A stretch of DNA of 49,176 nucleotides from Paraburkholderia elongata (GCF_013177735.1 NZ_WOEZ01000159.1:1-49176); one strand, 5' to 3'. Counted from the stretch's first letter, positions 1-8,639 are shown. Notes: generated by a model not told the origin, from the letters alone. A program made the numbers and translations.

Positions 1-291
1 GTGCTAGTGGTCGCGCAGCCGACCTGGGGTGTCGACGTCGGCGCGTCGGCGTTTATTCGTCAGCAGTTGCTCGACCTGTCCGCCCGCGGCGTGGCGATTC
101 TGGTGATCTCCGAAGAACTGGAAGAGTTGTTCGACATCTGCGATCGCATCGCGGTGCTGGCAGGCGGCAGACTCTCGCCGGTGCGCGCCACGGGGGCGAC
201 CAACGCCGAGGAAATCGGCCGCTGGATGGCGGGCCTGTTCGGCGACCGCGAGGGCTCGGCGCCGTCGGCGGAACAGCCGGCGCATGCCTGA
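1..291 (+). CDS. ABC transporter ATP-binding protein, C-terminal fragment
   Basis: Only the last 96 residues are in the window; the gene begins upstream. The fragment opens at the end of a second nucleotide-binding domain: a QPTWGVD D-loop follows a degenerate Walker B (VVA), then the SEELEEL switch segment, as in the duplicated ATPases of sugar and nucleoside importers (RbsA, YufO/NupA type). It would drive ATP-dependent uptake together with the two permeases and the BMP-type binding protein directly downstream on the same strand. The 68 bp to the next gene show no terminator, so one operon is likely. The GTG at position 1 is an internal valine codon and not the start. Family call is firm; substrate is inferred from the BMP partner. 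Confidence 0.9.
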   Translation: MLVVAQPTWGVDVGASAFIRQQLLDLSARGVAILVISEELEELFDICDRIAVLAGGRLSPVRATGATNAEEIGRWMAGLFGDREGSAPSAEQPAHA

Positions 292-359
292 TCAGATAGC
301 TGCGCGATCGGATAGCTGATCGACGTTAAAACCAGAACCAGACATAAGCACACGCTCCC

Positions 360-1466
360 ATGATTCTTCCGTATCGACTCGAAGCACGCACGACGCCCTC
401 GCGCACGATGCAGATCGCCGTGCCGCTGATTGCCGCGTTGCTCACGCTCGTGATCGGCTTCCTGATCTTCAGCCTGGTCGGCCGTGATCCGCTCGAAGCC
501 ATGCACGCGTTTTTCATCGAACCGCTCTCCAGCGTGAACGGCTGGTCCGAACTGCTGCTGAAGGCTTCGCCGCTGTGCCTGATCGGCCTCGGCCTTGCGA
601 TCGGCTATCGCGCCAACGTCTGGAATATCGGCGCTGAAGGGCAGATGCTGCTCGGCGGCATCGCCGCCAGTGGCGTCGCGATCTATTTCGATCAGGCGAC
701 CGGCTGGTGGATTCTGCCGACCATGATGATCGCCGGCGTGCTCGGCGGCATGGCGTGGGCCGCGATTCCCGCGCTGCTGAAAAGCCGCTTCAACACCAAC
801 GAGATTCTCGTGAGCCTGATGCTCACGTATGTGGCCACGCAGTTGCTGATCTATCTGGTGAGCGGCCCGTGGCGCGATCCGCAGGGCATGAACTTCCCGC
901 TCTCGGAGATGTTCAGCGGCGACGCGCTGTACCCGACATTTTCCGGCGACTGGCACTGGAAATGGCTGCGCGGCACGCGGCTGAACGCGTCCGTGTTCAT
1001 CACGCTGATCGCGATTCCATGCGTGTGGCTCTTCATGCGCAAGAGCTTCGCGGGCTACCGGATGAACGTCGGCGGTCTCGCGCCGCTTGCCGCGCGTTAC
1101 GCCGGTTTCTCCGACAAGAAAACCATCTGGACGTCGCTCCTGATCAGCGGCGGTCTGGCGGGCCTCGCCGGCATGGGCGAGATCGCGGGTCCGATCGGCC
1201 AGTTGCAGGCGACATGGTCGCCGGGCTATGGCTTCACCGCGATCATCGTCGTGTTCGTCGGACGGCTGCATCCGGTCGGTATCGTGCTCGCGAGCTTGCT
1301 GATGGCGCTGTTGTACCTCGGCGGCGAAGCGGTGCAGACCTCGATGCAGTTGCCGCAGGCGCTCTCCGGTGTGTTCCAGGGGCTGCTGCTGTTCTGCCTG
1401 CTGGGTGCTGACCTGTTCGTGAACTATCGCGTGCGCCGGCGCTCCGTTGCCGCGCAAGCCCACTGA
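360..1466 (+). CDS. ABC transporter permease, BMP/nucleoside type (first subunit)
   Basis: This 368-residue polytopic membrane protein has about nine or ten hydrophobic segments. It carries the family motif of BPD_transp_2 permeases around residues 80-100 (YRANVWNIGAEGQ), close to YufP/NupP of nucleoside importers. A short cytoplasmic N-terminus precedes the first membrane segment at about residues 20-42. It should form a heterodimeric channel with the next gene. Start ATG at 360 is the first in frame; the upstream Shine-Dalgarno is weak. A purine or nucleoside substrate is an inference from family and from the BMP lipoprotein-like partner at 2482. Confidence 0.92.
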   Translation: MILPYRLEARTTPSRTMQIAVPLIAALLTLVIGFLIFSLVGRDPLEAMHAFFIEPLSSVNGWSELLLKASPLCLIGLGLAIGYRANVWNIGAEGQMLLGGIAASGVAIYFDQATGWWILPTMMIAGVLGGMAWAAIPALLKSRFNTNEILVSLMLTYVATQLLIYLVSGPWRDPQGMNFPLSEMFSGDALYPTFSGDWHWKWLRGTRLNASVFITLIAIPCVWLFMRKSFAGYRMNVGGLAPLAARYAGFSDKKTIWTSLLISGGLAGLAGMGEIAGPIGQLQATWSPGYGFTAIIVVFVGRLHPVGIVLASLLMALLYLGGEAVQTSMQLPQALSGVFQGLLLFCLLGADLFVNYRVRRRSVAAQAH

Positions 1467-1484
1467 TTTTTCCGCCGGATCTCC

Positions 1485-2414
1485 ATGGATATTCAACAAG
1501 CCAGCGCGCTCACCTCGAGCGCCGTCACCGCCGCGATCCCGCTGATGTTCGCGGGCGCAGGCGAACTCGTCGCCGAGAAGTCGGGCGTTCTCAACCTCGG
1601 CGTCGAAGGCATGATGCTGATGGGCGCGGTCAGCGGCTACGCGGTCACCGCCATTACCGGCAACCCGTGGCTCGGCGTGGTTGCCGCGATCGGCGCGGGT
1701 CTCGCAATGTCGCTGCTGTTCGCGTTCCTTACGCTCACCATGCTTGCCAACCAGGTTGCCACCGGCTTGTCGCTGACCATCTTCGGCATTGGCTTGTCGG
1801 CCTATGTCGGCAAGCCGTACACGTCGGCAGCCGTGCGCGCCACGATCGACACGTGGACCATTCCGGGTCTCTCGAAGATTCCGGTGCTCGGACCCGCGCT
1901 CTTCAGTCTCACGCCGCTCGATTACCTCGCGTTCCTGATGTTCGCGGTGATCTGGTGGTTCCTGTACCGCACGCGTGCGGGCCTCGTGCTGCGCTCGGTC
2001 GGCGAATCGCCGCAAGTGGCGCACTCGGTCGGCTTTCCGGTGGTCGGCGTGCGTTACGGCGCAGTGGCCTTCGGCGGCGGCATGGCGGGGCTCGCAGGCG
2101 GTTATTACTCGATCGTCAACCTGCACTTGTGGCAGGAGCAGCTTACGTCGGGCCGCGGTTGGATCGCGCTCGCGCTGGTGGTGTTCGCGACATGGCGCCC
2201 GGGGCGTCTCTTGATCGGCGCGCTGCTGTTCGGCGCCGTGACCGGCCTGCAGTTCTACGCGCAGGCCATCGGCGTGCCGGTGCCGACGCAGTTTCTCGCG
2301 ATGCTGCCGTACGTCGCGACCGTCGTCGTGCTCGTGCTGATTTCGCGTAACCCGAACACGATTCGTCTGAATGCACCCGCGTCGCTCGGCAAGCCGTTTT
2401 TCTCGGCGGGCTGA
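1485..2414 (+). CDS. ABC transporter permease, BMP/nucleoside type (second subunit)
   Basis: This 309-residue hydrophobic protein belongs to the YufQ/NupQ branch of BPD_transp_2 permeases. The signature near residues 33-48 (EKSGVLNLGVEGMMLMG) is typical and is the counterpart of the IGAEGQ motif in its neighbour. About eight to nine membrane segments are visible. It starts 18 bp after the first permease ends, with ATG preceded by a CGGATCTCC spacer, so translation is probably coupled within one transcript. It is followed by 67 bp before the binding-protein gene. Confidence 0.92.
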   Translation: MDIQQASALTSSAVTAAIPLMFAGAGELVAEKSGVLNLGVEGMMLMGAVSGYAVTAITGNPWLGVVAAIGAGLAMSLLFAFLTLTMLANQVATGLSLTIFGIGLSAYVGKPYTSAAVRATIDTWTIPGLSKIPVLGPALFSLTPLDYLAFLMFAVIWWFLYRTRAGLVLRSVGESPQVAHSVGFPVVGVRYGAVAFGGGMAGLAGGYYSIVNLHLWQEQLTSGRGWIALALVVFATWRPGRLLIGALLFGAVTGLQFYAQAIGVPVPTQFLAMLPYVATVVVLVLISRNPNTIRLNAPASLGKPFFSAG

Positions 2415-2481
2415 CACGGTTGTCGTTTCATATGACCGGCCACACGTTTCAAATCAATCGACAAACACGACAGGAGAAAAC

Positions 2482-3576
2482 ATGAAGAGAAGAAATCTGC
2501 TGACCGCTTTCGCTTGGGGCGCTGCCTCTTTGGCGCTTGCCGCGCCGCTCGCGCAATCCGCGCAGGCGGCCGACGCACCGGGCGTTGCGTTCGTCTACCT
2601 CGGCAATCCTGGCGACGCCGGCTGGACCTTCGCGCACGATCAGGGCTCGAAGGAAGCCGAAGCGAAGTTCGGCAACAAGATCAAGATCACCCGCATCGAG
2701 AACGTGCCCGAATCGGCCGACTCGGAACGTGTGTTCCGCGATCTGGCGAACAAGGGCAACAAGATCATCATCGGTTCGAGCTTCGGCTATCAGGACTTCG
2801 AGCTGAAGGTCGCGAAGGACTTCCCCGATACGGTGTTCCTGCACGCAACCGGCTACAAGAAGGCGCCGAACTTCGGCACCTATGACGTGCGCATGTACCA
2901 GGGCGCGTACCTGGCGGGCGTCGCCGCGGGCTATGTGACGAAGACCAACACGCTCGGCTTTGTCGCATCGGTGCCGATTCCTGAAGTGATCCGCAACATC
3001 AACGCGTACACGCTCGGTGCACGTTCGGTGAATCCGAAGATTCACACCAAGGTCATCTGGATCAACAGCTGGTTCGATCCGGGCAAGGAAAAGCAGGCCG
3101 CCGAAACGCTGATCGGCCAGGGCGCCGACGTGCTGCTGCAAAACACCGATTCGAGCGCGACGCTCGCGACTGCATCGGAAAAGCACGTGCATGCGTTCGG
3201 CTGGGACTCGGACATGAAGAAGTTCGGTCCTGAGGCGCACCTCGGTTCGGTGGTCGCGCACTGGGGCGTGTATTACAACGCGGCTATTCAGCAGGTGCTG
3301 GACGGCAAGTGGAAGAACGATCCGGTGTGGTGGGGCATTCCGCAGAAGGCCGTCAATCTTGAAGACCTGAACACGTCGGCGATTTCGGCTGATGCGCAGA
3401 AGCAGGTCGCGGCCAAGCGCGATGAACTGGCCGGCGGCAAGTGGGACGTGTTCACCGGCCCGATCAAGGATCAGTCCAGCGCGGTGAAGGTGCCGGCAGG
3501 CAAGACGCTGGCCGATCCGGAACTGCAACGCCTGAACTGGTACGTGGAAGGCGTGGACGGCTCGCTGCCGAAGTAA
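2482..3576 (+). CDS. BMP family ABC transporter substrate-binding protein
   Basis: This 364-residue periplasmic binding protein belongs to the Bmp/PnrA-like (Med) family. The start chosen is ATG at 2482, which has an AGGAG Shine-Dalgarno 6 bp upstream and gives a clean signal peptide (KRR n-region, hydrophobic core, cleavage near AQA-AD at about residues 28-30). A longer reading from 2371 would run into the preceding permease and lacks a signal. Motifs such as LGNPGDAGWTFAHDQG (about residues 40-55) and the later NTDSSATL segment match this family, which binds purine nucleosides or related ligands. It ends the operon and is followed by a strong intrinsic terminator at 3728. Confidence 0.93.
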   Translation: MKRRNLLTAFAWGAASLALAAPLAQSAQAADAPGVAFVYLGNPGDAGWTFAHDQGSKEAEAKFGNKIKITRIENVPESADSERVFRDLANKGNKIIIGSSFGYQDFELKVAKDFPDTVFLHATGYKKAPNFGTYDVRMYQGAYLAGVAAGYVTKTNTLGFVASVPIPEVIRNINAYTLGARSVNPKIHTKVIWINSWFDPGKEKQAAETLIGQGADVLLQNTDSSATLATASEKHVHAFGWDSDMKKFGPEAHLGSVVAHWGVYYNAAIQQVLDGKWKNDPVWWGIPQKAVNLEDLNTSAISADAQKQVAAKRDELAGGKWDVFTGPIKDQSSAVKVPAGKTLADPELQRLNWYVEGVDGSLPK

Positions 3577-3644
3577 TCTGATCCGGCTTTCGCGGTCATG
3601 GGGAGCGGGTCGTGATCGGCCGGGACGCGGTCGAGCGAGTGATG

Positions 3645-3693
3645 ATCGACCGTCGCCATCGACCGGGTCGCGATCGACAGGGGTACCATCGAC
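3645..3693. repeat. Degenerate short repeat of ATCGAC motifs
   Basis: ATCGAC occurs four times at 3645, 3658, 3673 and 3688, with spacings of 13, 15 and 15 bp, in the untranslated tail after the binding-protein gene. The filler between motifs is GC-rich and variable. It may be a degenerate minisatellite; no function can be assigned. Confidence 0.35.
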
Positions 3694-3727
3694 CAGGCGG
3701 CGGTTTCAGCAACCGCTGCTTTAAGGT

Positions 3728-3758
3728 GCTGCGTCCAGTACGGACGCAGCTTTTTTTT
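3728..3758 (+). terminator. Intrinsic terminator after the BMP importer operon
   Basis: A 9-bp perfect stem GCTGCGTCC/GGACGCAGC with a 5-base loop is followed by eight T residues. It lies 152 bp after the stop codon of the binding-protein gene and before the convergent dodecin gene, whose 3' end is at 3797. Confidence 0.9.
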
Positions 3759-3796
3759 GCTTCGGATTATGTGTCAAAGATGTTTCAGGCGACGCG

Positions 3797-4003
3797 CTAG
3801 TCGATGCGCAGGCCGACCTTGATGGTCACCTGCCAGTAGGCGACCTTGTCGTTTTCGATCTGGCCCCGCGTTTCCGTTACCTCGAACCAGTGCAAATTGC
3901 GCAGCGTCTTCGACGCTTTTGTAATCGCGGTACTGATTGCGTCGTCGATCGATTTGGTCGATGAGCCGGTCAGTTCGATTTGTTTGTAGACGTGTTCTGA
4001 CAT
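3797..4003 (-). CDS. Dodecin family flavin-binding protein
   Basis: A 68-residue protein matches the dodecin family, small alpha/beta proteins that assemble into hollow dodecamers and store or buffer flavins (FMN, riboflavin). The sequence opens HVYKQIELTGSS and continues with the helix DDAISTAITKAS, then NLHWFEVTETRG, where the conserved Trp stacks on the flavin ring. Start ATG at 4003 is preferred because a perfect AAAGGAGG Shine-Dalgarno lies 7 bp upstream; an upstream ATG at 4036 lacks this. It is transcribed divergently from the oxidoreductase at 4176 and convergently with the BMP operon. Confidence 0.92.
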   Translation of the reverse strand: MSEHVYKQIELTGSSTKSIDDAISTAITKASKTLRNLHWFEVTETRGQIENDKVAYWQVTIKVGLRID

Positions 4004-4038
4004 GAACTTCCTCCTTTGATCTTCGTTGGTGTGCAAAA

Positions 4039-4107
4039 AGTATAGGCAATGGATCGCGGCCAGCGTCCTTCATATGTGCGAGTCATCTCACACATCGGGT
4101 GCCCGAT
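4039..4107. promoter_or_regulatory. Divergent promoter region with two adjacent palindromes
   Basis: On the minus strand a TATACT -10 hexamer (plus positions 4039-4044) lies about 35 bp before the dodecin start. Beside it are two palindromes. The first, 4074-4095, has half-sites ATGTGcGAG and CTCaCACAT around TCAT, with one mismatch. The second, 4094-4107, is ATCGGG-TG-CCCGAT, perfect. Both lie between the dodecin and the oxidoreductase starts, so they are candidate operators for one or both genes. The regulator is unknown. Confidence 0.4.
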
Positions 4108-4175
4108 ATGCCGCGGCGCGGCGCGGCCGCTATGATGTCCGCGCAACTCAATCTGAAACCTGACGAGGCTTGAAC

Positions 4176-5135
4176 GTGGAAATTGGTTTTTGCGGTCCCG
4201 GTTTGATGGGCGCGCCGATGATCCGGCATCTGCTGCGCGCGGGGCATACCGTGCATGTCTGGAATCGCACGCGGGCCAAGGCGGAAGCGTTGCTGGCGGA
4301 CGGGGCCAAGGTGGTCGATAGGCCACGCGAATTGGCTTCGCGATGTGAGGCGGTGCTGCTGTGCGTCGCGGATGCGGCGGCGATTGAAGAAACGGTGTTC
4401 GGTGCAGAGGGTCTGCTGAGCGTGGATGCCGCTGCGCCGAGACGCGTGCGCTGGATCGTCGATCACTCGAGCATTCCGCCGGCCGCGACGAGAGCGTTCG
4501 CGCGGCGTGCGGCGACGGTTGCCGGCGTGACGGCAGCAGACACGGCCGCGGCCACGGTCAAGGCTGGACAGGAGCCTGGGGGTGAGTGCGCCACAGGCGT
4601 CGGCTGGATCGACGCGCCCGTATCCGGCGGCGTAGCGGGCGCGACTGCGGGCACGCTGGCGATCATGGCGGGCGGCGCCGCAGCGGACGTCGAGGCGGTT
4701 ACGCCGCTCCTTGGCGCGTATTCAGCCCGCGTTACGCACATGGGCGACGTCGGCGCGGGGCAAACCACCAAGCTTTGCAATCAGACCATCGTCACCGCGA
4801 CCCTGGCGGCGATCGCCGAGGCGGTGAGCCTTGCGCAGCGTAGCGGCATCGACGCCTCCAAACTGACTGAAGGCCTCGCCGGCGGCTGGGCCGATTCGGT
4901 GCTGCTGCAGATTTTCGTGCCACGCATGACGCAAAGCGGTCTCGCGCCGATCGGCGCATTCCGCACGTTCCAGAAGGACATCGACACGGTCGCCGCCACG
5001 GCGTACGAGACTGGCACGCCGATGCCGGTTTCGTCGACGGTCCAGCAACTGTTGCGACTCGGAGCGGCGATGGGGCTTGGGGAGGCCGATCTGTCGGCCT
5101 TCATCGACGTTTTGCAGACGCCGCGCGGCGGCTAG
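4176..5135 (+). CDS. NAD(P)-dependent beta-hydroxyacid dehydrogenase family oxidoreductase
   Basis: This 319-residue protein belongs to the 3-hydroxyisobutyrate dehydrogenase / tartronate semialdehyde reductase family. The N-terminal Rossmann motif is GFCGPGLMGAPM (residues 4-15), the substrate-binding DAPVSGG loop follows, and the catalytic lysine is K199 within GQTTKLCNQ. The GTG start at 4176 is preferred over TTG at 4170 because GAGG lies 8 bp upstream and the Rossmann strand then begins at once. Oddly, about 25-30 extra residues rich in Ala, Thr and Gly (roughly 111-147) sit just before DAPVSGG; most homologues known to me have a short turn there. The precise substrate cannot be told from sequence. 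Confidence 0.88.
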   Translation: MEIGFCGPGLMGAPMIRHLLRAGHTVHVWNRTRAKAEALLADGAKVVDRPRELASRCEAVLLCVADAAAIEETVFGAEGLLSVDAAAPRRVRWIVDHSSIPPAATRAFARRAATVAGVTAADTAAATVKAGQEPGGECATGVGWIDAPVSGGVAGATAGTLAIMAGGAAADVEAVTPLLGAYSARVTHMGDVGAGQTTKLCNQTIVTATLAAIAEAVSLAQRSGIDASKLTEGLAGGWADSVLLQIFVPRMTQSGLAPIGAFRTFQKDIDTVAATAYETGTPMPVSSTVQQLLRLGAAMGLGEADLSAFIDVLQTPRGG

Positions 5136-5192
5136 ACGGCACGCGGGAGGCGCGAAGGTAGCGCGAACACAGCGTCAAAGCGGCGTCAAAAC

Positions 5193-5213
5193 ACGCGAGC
5201 ACGGCGCTCGCGT
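5193..5213. terminator. Hairpin after the oxidoreductase gene (weak terminator candidate)
   Basis: An 8-bp perfect stem ACGCGAGC/GCTCGCGT has a 5-base loop. There is no T tract, so it is either a weak or factor-assisted terminator or an mRNA 3'-end stabiliser between the oxidoreductase and ybiT. Confidence 0.35.
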
Positions 5214-5236
5214 GGGTCGAATTCGCGATAACCTGC

Positions 5237-5274
5237 TAAAATATTGGGTTGTTCGCCGATATCACATTTAAGGA
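5237..5274 (+). promoter_or_regulatory. Candidate ybiT promoter -10 and ribosome binding site
   Basis: TAAAAT at 5237-5242 is a good -10 hexamer; the matching -35 (about 5214-5219) is weak. AAGGA about 6-7 bp before the GTG at 5281 serves as Shine-Dalgarno and supports that non-ATG start. Confidence 0.35.
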
Positions 5275-5280
5275 CGCGCC

Positions 5281-6873
5281 GTGCTGTCTACCGCCAATAT
5301 CACCATGCAATTCGGGCCAAAGCCCCTCTTCGAGAACATCTCGGTCAAATTCGGGGGAGGGAACCGCTATGGCCTGATTGGTGCCAACGGCTGCGGCAAG
5401 TCCACCTTCATGAAGATCCTGGGCAGCGATCTGGAACCGAGCTCCGGCAACGTGATGCTCGAACCGAATGTGCGCCTCGGCAAGCTGCGCCAGGACCAGT
5501 TCGCGTACGAAGACGTGCGCGTGCTCGACGTCGTGATGATGGGGCACGCCGAAATGTGGGCCGCGATGACCGAGCGCGACGCGATCTACGCGAACCCGGA
5601 TGCAACTGACGACGACTACATGCACGCCGCCGAACTCGAAGCGAAGTTCGCCGAGTACGACGGCTACACGGCCGAAGCGCGCGCGGGCGAGTTGCTGCTC
5701 GGCATCGGCATCGCGATCGAAGACCACAACGGCCCGATGAGCAACGTCGCACCGGGCTGGAAACTGCGCGTGCTGCTCGCGCAGGCGCTGTTCTCGAAGC
5801 CGGACGTGCTGCTGCTGGACGAGCCGACCAACAACCTGGACATCAACTCGATCCGTTGGCTGGAAGACGTGCTCAACCAGTACAACTCGACGATGATCAT
5901 CATCTCGCACGATCGCCACTTCCTGAATCAGGTCTGCACGCACATGGCCGACATGGACTTCGGCACGCTGAAAGTCTATCCGGGCAACTACGACGACTAC
6001 ATGCTGGCCAGCACGCAGGCGCGCGAGCGTCAGCAGAACGCCAACGCCAAGGCGAAGGAGCGCGTCGCCGACCTGCAGGACTTCGTGCGCCGCTTCTCGG
6101 CGAACAAGTCGAAGGCGCGTCAGGCTACCAGCCGTCTGAAGATGATCGACAAGATCAAGATCGAGGAATTCAAGCCGTCGTCGCGGCAGAATCCGTTCAT
6201 CCGCTTCGAGTACGAGAAGAAGCTGCACAACATCGCGGTGGTGGCCGAGAAGATCTCGAAGAAGTATGAGCGCCAGATCTTCAACGATTTCAGCATTAGC
6301 GTGCAGCCGGGCGAGCGTATCGCGATCATCGGCGAGAACGGCGCGGGTAAGACCACGCTGCTGCGCTCGCTGCTCGGCAGGCTCACGCTGGATCACGGCG
6401 CGGTGAAGTGGGCTGAAAACGCGAACGTCGGTTACATGCCGCAAGATACGTACGAAGAATTTCCGGACGACGTCACGCTGATGGACTGGATCGACGGCTA
6501 CCGCCAGGAAGGCGACGACGAGCAGATGGTGCGTGGCACGCTCGGCCGTCTGCTGTTCAATGCCGACGACATCCGCAAGTCGGTCAAGGTGCTCTCCGGT
6601 GGCGAGAAGGGCCGCATGATCTGGGGCAAGCTGATGCTGGGCCGCCACAACGTGATGCTGATGGACGAGCCGACCAACCACATGGACATGGAGTCGATCG
6701 AATCGCTGCAGATCGCGCTCGACAAGTACGAAGGCACGCTGATTTTCGTGTCGCACGACCGCGAGTTCGTGAGCGGTCTGGCGAACCGGATCATCGAAGT
6801 GAAGACCGACGGCACGTTGAACGACTTCGGCGGAAACTATGAAGACTTCCTGTTGAGCCAGGGCGTGCAGTAA
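5281..6873 (+). CDS. ybiT: ABC-F family ATPase YbiT
   Basis: This 530-residue soluble protein has two ABC domains and no membrane segment, the hallmark of ABC-F translation factors that act at the ribosomal E site. Length and sequence are very close to E. coli YbiT, including the N-terminal NITMQFGPKPLFENISVKF. Domain 1 has Walker A at residues 34-42 (GANGCGKST) and Walker B LLLLDEPTNNLD. The inter-domain linker of about 80 residues follows, rich in charged residues. Domain 2 has GENGAGKTT, the LSGGEKGRM signature and LMDEPTNHMD. The GTG start at 5281 has AAGGA upstream and matches the family N-terminus. The exact ribosome-related role of YbiT is less well defined than that of EttA. Confidence 0.96.
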   Translation: MLSTANITMQFGPKPLFENISVKFGGGNRYGLIGANGCGKSTFMKILGSDLEPSSGNVMLEPNVRLGKLRQDQFAYEDVRVLDVVMMGHAEMWAAMTERDAIYANPDATDDDYMHAAELEAKFAEYDGYTAEARAGELLLGIGIAIEDHNGPMSNVAPGWKLRVLLAQALFSKPDVLLLDEPTNNLDINSIRWLEDVLNQYNSTMIIISHDRHFLNQVCTHMADMDFGTLKVYPGNYDDYMLASTQARERQQNANAKAKERVADLQDFVRRFSANKSKARQATSRLKMIDKIKIEEFKPSSRQNPFIRFEYEKKLHNIAVVAEKISKKYERQIFNDFSISVQPGERIAIIGENGAGKTTLLRSLLGRLTLDHGAVKWAENANVGYMPQDTYEEFPDDVTLMDWIDGYRQEGDDEQMVRGTLGRLLFNADDIRKSVKVLSGGEKGRMIWGKLMLGRHNVMLMDEPTNHMDMESIESLQIALDKYEGTLIFVSHDREFVSGLANRIIEVKTDGTLNDFGGNYEDFLLSQGVQ

Positions 6874-6905
6874 ACGCCCTTCGTTGCACGGTGTAGCGTA
6901 AAGCC

Positions 6906-6934
6906 AAGCCCGCTTCTTCGAAGCGGGCTTTTTT
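6906..6934 (+). terminator. Intrinsic terminator of ybiT
   Basis: An 11-bp perfect stem AAGCCCGCTTC/GAAGCGGGCTT with a 3-base loop is followed by a run of T. It lies 33 bp after the ybiT stop codon. Confidence 0.93.
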
Positions 6935-7084
6935 CATGGTGCGCGTCTTGTGCACCGGTTCCAGTTTGTCTATACGCGACAGGCCCACAGATCCGCGGAC
7001 CCGCAAGCGTCACGATGGAAGTTTCGAGTTCCGAGCGGAACCACACACGGACCTTGAACCGGGTACTGTAGCAATTCACGTGGT

Positions 7085-7283
7085 GGCCGCCGGCAGCGTG
7101 GCTGACTGACCCTTTGGTGCGTCGAGCGTCAAGCTCGATTGCCTGTATGGAAGACTGGCTCTGGTCGCGATCAGCCGCACATTTTGGTGAGCATTGCTTC
7201 CCGTTGGAGAGATTTGCATTCCCCGTGACGCGACCGGGCCGGCGTCGCTGCGTGATGGGTGCAACTTGATCCAGAGGTATGCC
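7085..7283 (+). other. Left non-coding part of the IS110 element; possible bridge RNA region
   Basis: About 200 bp without a coding signature lies between the element's left end and the transposase start. It contains a 6-bp stem TCGAGC/GCTCGA (7122-7127 and 7133-7138, 5-base loop) and a nearby weaker pairing around 7152-7175. In IS110-group elements this position encodes the bridge RNA that pairs with target and donor DNA. That is family knowledge; the RNA here is inferred and was not folded. Confidence 0.3.
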
Positions 7284-8593
7284 ATGAAGACCCTGACTGT
7301 GCGGGATCCACGCGCTGCGTTTGTCGACGTGGGCAGTGAGCACATGCATGTATCGGTGGCCGGCGACGAGCCGGCGGTGTTTGGCGCCGTGACGTCGCAA
7401 TTGCACGCGCTGCGCGACTGGGTAAAATCTCAAGGCGTGCGGTCCGCGGCCATGGAGGCCACCGGCGTGTACTGGTTGCCGCTGTATGGTGTGCTCGAAG
7501 CCGCAGGCTTCGAGGTACACATGGTCAACGGTCGCCAGACTCGCAACCTGCCCGGACGCAAGACCGACATGCAGGACTGCCAGTGGGGCGCCACGCTGCA
7601 CATGCACGGCCTGCTGCGGGCTTCGTGCCGCCGGCCGACATCCGCCGTCTGCAGGACTACCTGCGACTGCGGGCCGACCATGTGGCCAGCGCCGCCGGCC
7701 ATGTGCAGCACATGCAAAAGGCGCTCGAACGCATGAACATCAAACTGCACAACGTGATCAGCTCGCTGGCCGGCACAAGCGGCCTGGCGGTGGTGCGCGC
7801 CATCGTGGCCGGCGAGCGCTCGCCCGAAACCCTGTTGGCCCTATGCGACCAGCAGATCCGCCGCGCCAAGGCCGAACAGGTCAAGGAGTCGCTGCGCGGC
7901 ACCTGGGATACCGAGCACATCTTCGCGCTGAGCCAAGCGCTGCAAAGCTGGGACCACTACCAGCAGCAGATCGCCGAGTGCGACCGGCAAATCCAGGCCG
8001 TGCTGCCCCCGCTCGATCCCGAACAGCCCGCCCTGCCGCGCCCCAAAACCGCCAGGCGCGCCGGCGTCAACTCGCCCGACATCCCCAGGCTGCGCGAGAT
8101 TCTGGCGCAGATGTGTGGCGGGCGCGACCTCACGCAACTGCCCGCGCACACACACTACGGCGTGCTGCAACTGATCGGCGAAGTCGGCACCGACCTGAGC
8201 AAGTGGCCCACCGAGAAACACTTCACCGCGTGGACCGGGCTGGCGCCTGGCAACCATGACAGCGGCAAGCGCAAGGGGCGCGCCAAACGCGGCCGCAATC
8301 GCGCGGGCCGCCTGTTTTGCATGATGGCCCAAGGCCTGGTGCGCTCCAAGGATATCGCCCTCGGTGGCTTCTATCGGCGCATGTGTGCACGCCGTGGCGG
8401 ACTGGTGGCCACCATGGCGCTGGCGCGCAAACTGGCTGCCTGGTTCTGGCGCGTCATGGTCAAAGGCGATGACTATGTCGAGCAAGGACTGGCCAATTAC
8501 GACGCCCAAGTCTTGCAGAGCAAGCAGCGTGCGCTCAAGCGCCTGGCCAAGGAACTCGGCCAGCAGCTCGTGCCTATCGCTCAGCCCGCTTGA
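7284..8593 (+). pseudogene. IS110-family DEDD transposase, frameshifted
   Basis: Two frames together encode a complete IS110 transposase. The first part, from ATG 7284, carries the RuvC-like DEDD residues D15 (FVDVGSEH), E58 (AMEATGVYW), D95 and D98 (KTDMQDCQW). After the sequence CTGCTGCGGG ending at 7620, the reading frame changes and continues to 8593 with GFVPPADIRRLQDY, a coiled-coil region, and the C-terminal Transposase_20 domain with GLAPGNHDSGKRKG. The junction is explained by loss of 4 bp (expected Ala-Gly-Phe, present Ala-Phe after shift). Restoring 4 bp would give one frame of 437 residues. No slippery sequence is visible, so a programmed shift is unlikely. Confidence 0.88.
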
Positions 8594-8639
8594 AACCTTG
8601 CTTCAACCAGGCGCCCTCAATCAAATCAAGGACCTATCC

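Noticed and set aside
60..2417. Very long open frame (785 codons) on the minus strand opposite the ABC importer genes
   Set aside because: The product is Arg/His/Gln-rich with no domain, and it is antisense to three well-supported genes. It is a by-product of high GC and codon bias.
7610..7630. Programmed frameshift in the IS110 transposase
   Set aside because: No slippery heptamer or stimulatory structure is visible, IS110 transposases normally use one frame, and the gap is 4 bp.
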